DNA of 64,000 nt from an uncultured Prevotella sp. (GTDB lineage Bacteria; Bacteroidota; Bacteroidia; Bacteroidales; Bacteroidaceae), in the NCBI GenBank assembly GCA_946415755.1, contig CAMKTS010000004.1, positions 85,354-149,353 on the forward strand. Reading direction: 5' to 3'. Positions 62,428 through 64,000 of the stretch are shown here, one piece after another. How positions within the stretch are numbered: position 1 is the first letter of the stretch; each line of letters starts with the position of its first letter. Made by a program: the position numbers and the translations under genes. The notes under the pieces were generated by a model, which worked only from the letters and a program-made list of their open reading frames with translations, did no database searches and was not told where the DNA came from.

Positions 62428-63408
62428 TTATAAAGACTCTAGCATCCTCTTAAGCACCACGGAACAGGAGATTTCGCGGTTGGCGGCTTCGGGGATGACT
62501 ATCGAGTTGGGACTCTCGATGACATCGTCGGTTACGATGAGGTTGCGGCGCACGGGCAGACAATGCATGAACTTGGCATTGTTCGTCCACGACATGTGCT
62601 CCGTATCCACCGTCCACGACATATCCCTGCTGGTAATCTTGCCGTAGTCGTCAGGATTCGTCACACCGGGGTTCGACCAGTTCTTGGCATAGATGAAGTC
62701 GGCACCCTCGAAAGCCTTGCGCTGGTCGTACTCCACGACGGCATCGCCCACAAACTGGGGGTCAAGTTCGTAGCCCTTGGGGTGGGTAATGACAAGGTCA
62801 ATATCGGGGGCGGCATTCATCCACTGTGCAAAACTGTTGGGCACGGCCTGCGGCAGTGCGCGGCAGTGGGGTGCCCAGGTCAGGACGACCTTCGGGCGAG
62901 ACACCTTCTTATATTCCTCAATGGTGATGAGGTCGGCGAAGGCCTGCAGGGGATGTACGGTAGCCGTTTCCATGGCAAATACGGGGCGTCCGCTGTACTT
63001 GATAAACTGGTGGAGCACGGTCTCGGCATAGTCGTACTCACGGTCGGTGAGTCCGGCAAACGAGCGCACGCCGATGATGTCGCAGTAGCACCCCATCACG
63101 GGGATGGCCTCCAGCAGGTGCTCCGACTTGTCGCCATCCATGATGACGCCACGCTCGGTCTCCAGTTTCCACGCACCGGCATTCACGTCGAGCACGATGA
63201 CATTCATGCCCAGGTTCATGGCAGCCTTCTGGGTAGAGAGGCGTGTACGCAGACTATTGTTGAAGAAAATCATCATCAGTGTCTTGTTCTTGCCCAAGTG
63301 CTGATACTTATAACGGTCGTTCTTGATCTCGAAAGCCTCGGCCATCGCCTGCTCTAACGGTCCGATGTCCTGCACGTTGATAAACGTATTGAATTGGTTA
63401 CTCATCAT
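62428..63408 (-). CDS. argF': N-succinyl/acetylornithine carbamoyltransferase (ArgF')
   Basis: This 326-residue enzyme carbamoylates the acylated ornithine in the Bacteroidetes arginine pathway. Blocks: MIFFNNSLRTRLSTQKAAMN (carbamoyl phosphate site in the S-x-R-T-R form), MDGDKSEHLLEAIPVMGCYC, TATVHPLQAFADLITIEE (HPxQ), WTNNAKFMHCLPVRRNLIVT (HCLP). The S-x-R-T-R loop with the following NLGMNV fits the acetyl/succinyl-ornithine branch rather than ordinary OTCase. Succinylornithine is the likely substrate in Bacteroidales. The start is one of two adjacent Met codons (63408 or 63405). Confidence 0.92.
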   Translation of the reverse strand: MMSNQFNTFINVQDIGPLEQAMAEAFEIKNDRYKYQHLGKNKTLMMIFFNNSLRTRLSTQKAAMNLGMNVIVLDVNAGAWKLETERGVIMDGDKSEHLLEAIPVMGCYCDIIGVRSFAGLTDREYDYAETVLHQFIKYSGRPVFAMETATVHPLQAFADLITIEEYKKVSRPKVVLTWAPHCRALPQAVPNSFAQWMNAAPDIDLVITHPKGYELDPQFVGDAVVEYDQRKAFEGADFIYAKNWSNPGVTNPDDYGKITSRDMSWTVDTEHMSWTNNAKFMHCLPVRRNLIVTDDVIESPNSIVIPEAANREISCSVVLKRMLESL

Positions 63409-63444
63409 ATTCTTGTTTTGATTACACATTCCTGTCGGTTATAA

Positions 63445-63475
63445 ATGAAAGCCGCTGATTTTCAGCGACTTTCAT
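63445..63475. terminator. 14-bp imperfect hairpin upstream of argF'
   Basis: ATGAAAGCCGCTGA pairs with TCAGCGACTTTCAT (one mismatch) around a TTTT loop. It lies between argF' and the integrase promoter and could be a barrier to plus-strand readthrough antisense or part of the argF' leader. The rest of 63476-63686 shows three ACGCCAAA repeats (about 63607-63644) and no gene I can support. Confidence 0.4.
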
Positions 63476-63686
63476 CTTGTCAATTGTCGGGATGAGGCGC
63501 TAACTTCTGCTTATACCCGATTTTATCAGTTTTGACGAGAATGACTGCATTTCTCTGAAAATGAGATAGATAGCGATTTTCAAAAATCAAAGGTGGTAAA
63601 CCCAAATCACGCCAAATATAAGCTATCACGCCAAAAACACGCCAAAATTTAAGTGTTAAAATCATTATTCTTTCCTCAATACTTTA

Positions 63687-63694
63687 TACTTTTG
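63687..63694 (+). promoter_or_regulatory. -7 box for the integrase fragment
   Basis: TACTTTTG, 128 nt before the integrase ATG. An ACCGCA/TGCGGT stem lies just downstream at about 63696-63720. Confidence 0.5.
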
Positions 63695-63821
63695 CACCGC
63701 AAACGCCAAAAGCATGCGGTGGAGTGGCTCTCTGCCAATCACGGCGCAAAGATAATGATATTGTATTAAACGACCAAATATATAGTCGCTTTTTACAGAA
63801 ATTTAAAAATGTTAGGTCAAA

Positions 63822-64000
63822 ATGGCTCAGATAGAATTAAGATTGTCGAGTAAGGTACAGAAGGAAACAAAAATGTGTGAGGTGCTTATACGTTTCTTTC
63901 AGGGAACAAAGTTCAACACACGGGCAAAGAGTGGTATCTACATTTGGGACATCTTCATATTCCAATGTTTCATTGGTTGTCGTGTGGGCGACCTCCTGAA
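63822..64000 (+). CDS. Tyrosine-type integrase, apparently internally deleted (3' partial)
   Basis: The first 40 residues (MAQIELRLSSKVQKETKMCE, VLIRFFQGTKFNTRAKSGIY) match the start of Bacteroides-type mobile-element integrases. The frame then jumps directly to WDIFIFQCFIGCRVGDLL, which belongs to the catalytic domain, where the conserved Arg lies in GCRVGDL. Roughly 150-200 residues of arm and core-binding domain normally separate these parts. The gene continues past the window edge. It is probably an inactive remnant of a mobile element whose body may lie to the right. Confidence 0.65.
   Translation, partial: MAQIELRLSSKVQKETKMCEVLIRFFQGTKFNTRAKSGIYIWDIFIFQCFIGCRVGDLL

Noticed and set aside
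63480..63665. A 61-codon minus-strand frame upstream of argF'
   Set aside because: It runs through ACGCCAAA repeats, has no recognisable motif, and the integrase promoter region fills the rest.

Overview
The window comes from a Bacteroidales bacterium, most likely Prevotella or a close relative. The signs are SusC/SusD pairs, TAnnTTTG promoter boxes (often TACCTTTG), weak Shine-Dalgarno sequences, a PorT-type outer-membrane protein, a succinyl/acetylornithine-type carbamoyltransferase, and fimbrillin-like and FISUMP-like lipoproteins. It looks chromosomal: it carries rimP-nusA-infB, rplS, xerD, aroQ and proBA. I saw no rRNA, tRNA or CRISPR array.

Region 1 (1-12.3 kb) is a beta-glucan/cello-oligosaccharide utilisation locus: a GH94 phosphorylase (cut by the window edge), a GH3 lipoprotein, a GPH-type sugar transporter, SusC, SusD and a surface glycan-binding lipoprotein. 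The transporter and susC promoters share a palindromic operator at exactly the same distance from their -7 boxes. Region 2 (12.3-19.7 kb) holds a PEP/pyruvate-binding protein with receiver-like domains, a DASS anion symporter with a coupled secreted protein, a fimbrillin-like lipoprotein and a TSCPD protein.

Region 3 (19.7-29.1 kb) is the accessory island and the most interesting part. It looks AT-richer than its flanks. It encodes an MmeI-like adenine methyltransferase whose N-terminus lacks a recognisable nuclease motif, a separate superfamily 2 helicase, and a GIY-YIG (T5orf172)-ASCH protein whose usual N-terminal domain is a separate 75-aa gene. Between them lie a polyvalent-protein-type kinase, a 51-aa protein, a duplicated 3' end of the methyltransferase gene, a frameshifted CdiA-type nuclease fragment and a candidate small RNA. 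The methyltransferase has a structured leader of about 400 nt, and a 24-bp element of that leader recurs upstream of the helicase. I propose a multi-subunit restriction-modification-like defence system that fits none of the named systems I know. It is bounded on the right by a symmetric 360-bp palindromic element with a core of 21-bp tandem repeats.

Region 4 (29.1-34.8 kb) has a DNA-binding-like hypothetical protein, a four-gene operon of secreted proteins (one CsgG-like) behind a leader of about 370 nt, and a convergent membrane Ser/Thr kinase. Region 5 (34.8-45.3 kb) is a long minus-strand run: GH105, a solitary sufB, a Cache-HAMP-SpoIIE phosphatase, infB, nusA, rimP, then porT. Region 6 (45.4-60 kb) is mostly housekeeping: ferredoxin, a split 5'-nucleotidase, rplS, GH43, xerD, aroQ, a C26-M19 fusion peptidase, a glutaminyl cyclase, a cupin regulator with its AMP-forming ligase, and proBA.

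Region 7 (60-64 kb) is scarred: a 38-aa peptide gene, a 5'-truncated acetylxylan esterase abutting a doubly truncated AraC-type sensor gene, an inverted carbamoyltransferase gene, and the start of an integrase that appears to have a large in-frame internal deletion.
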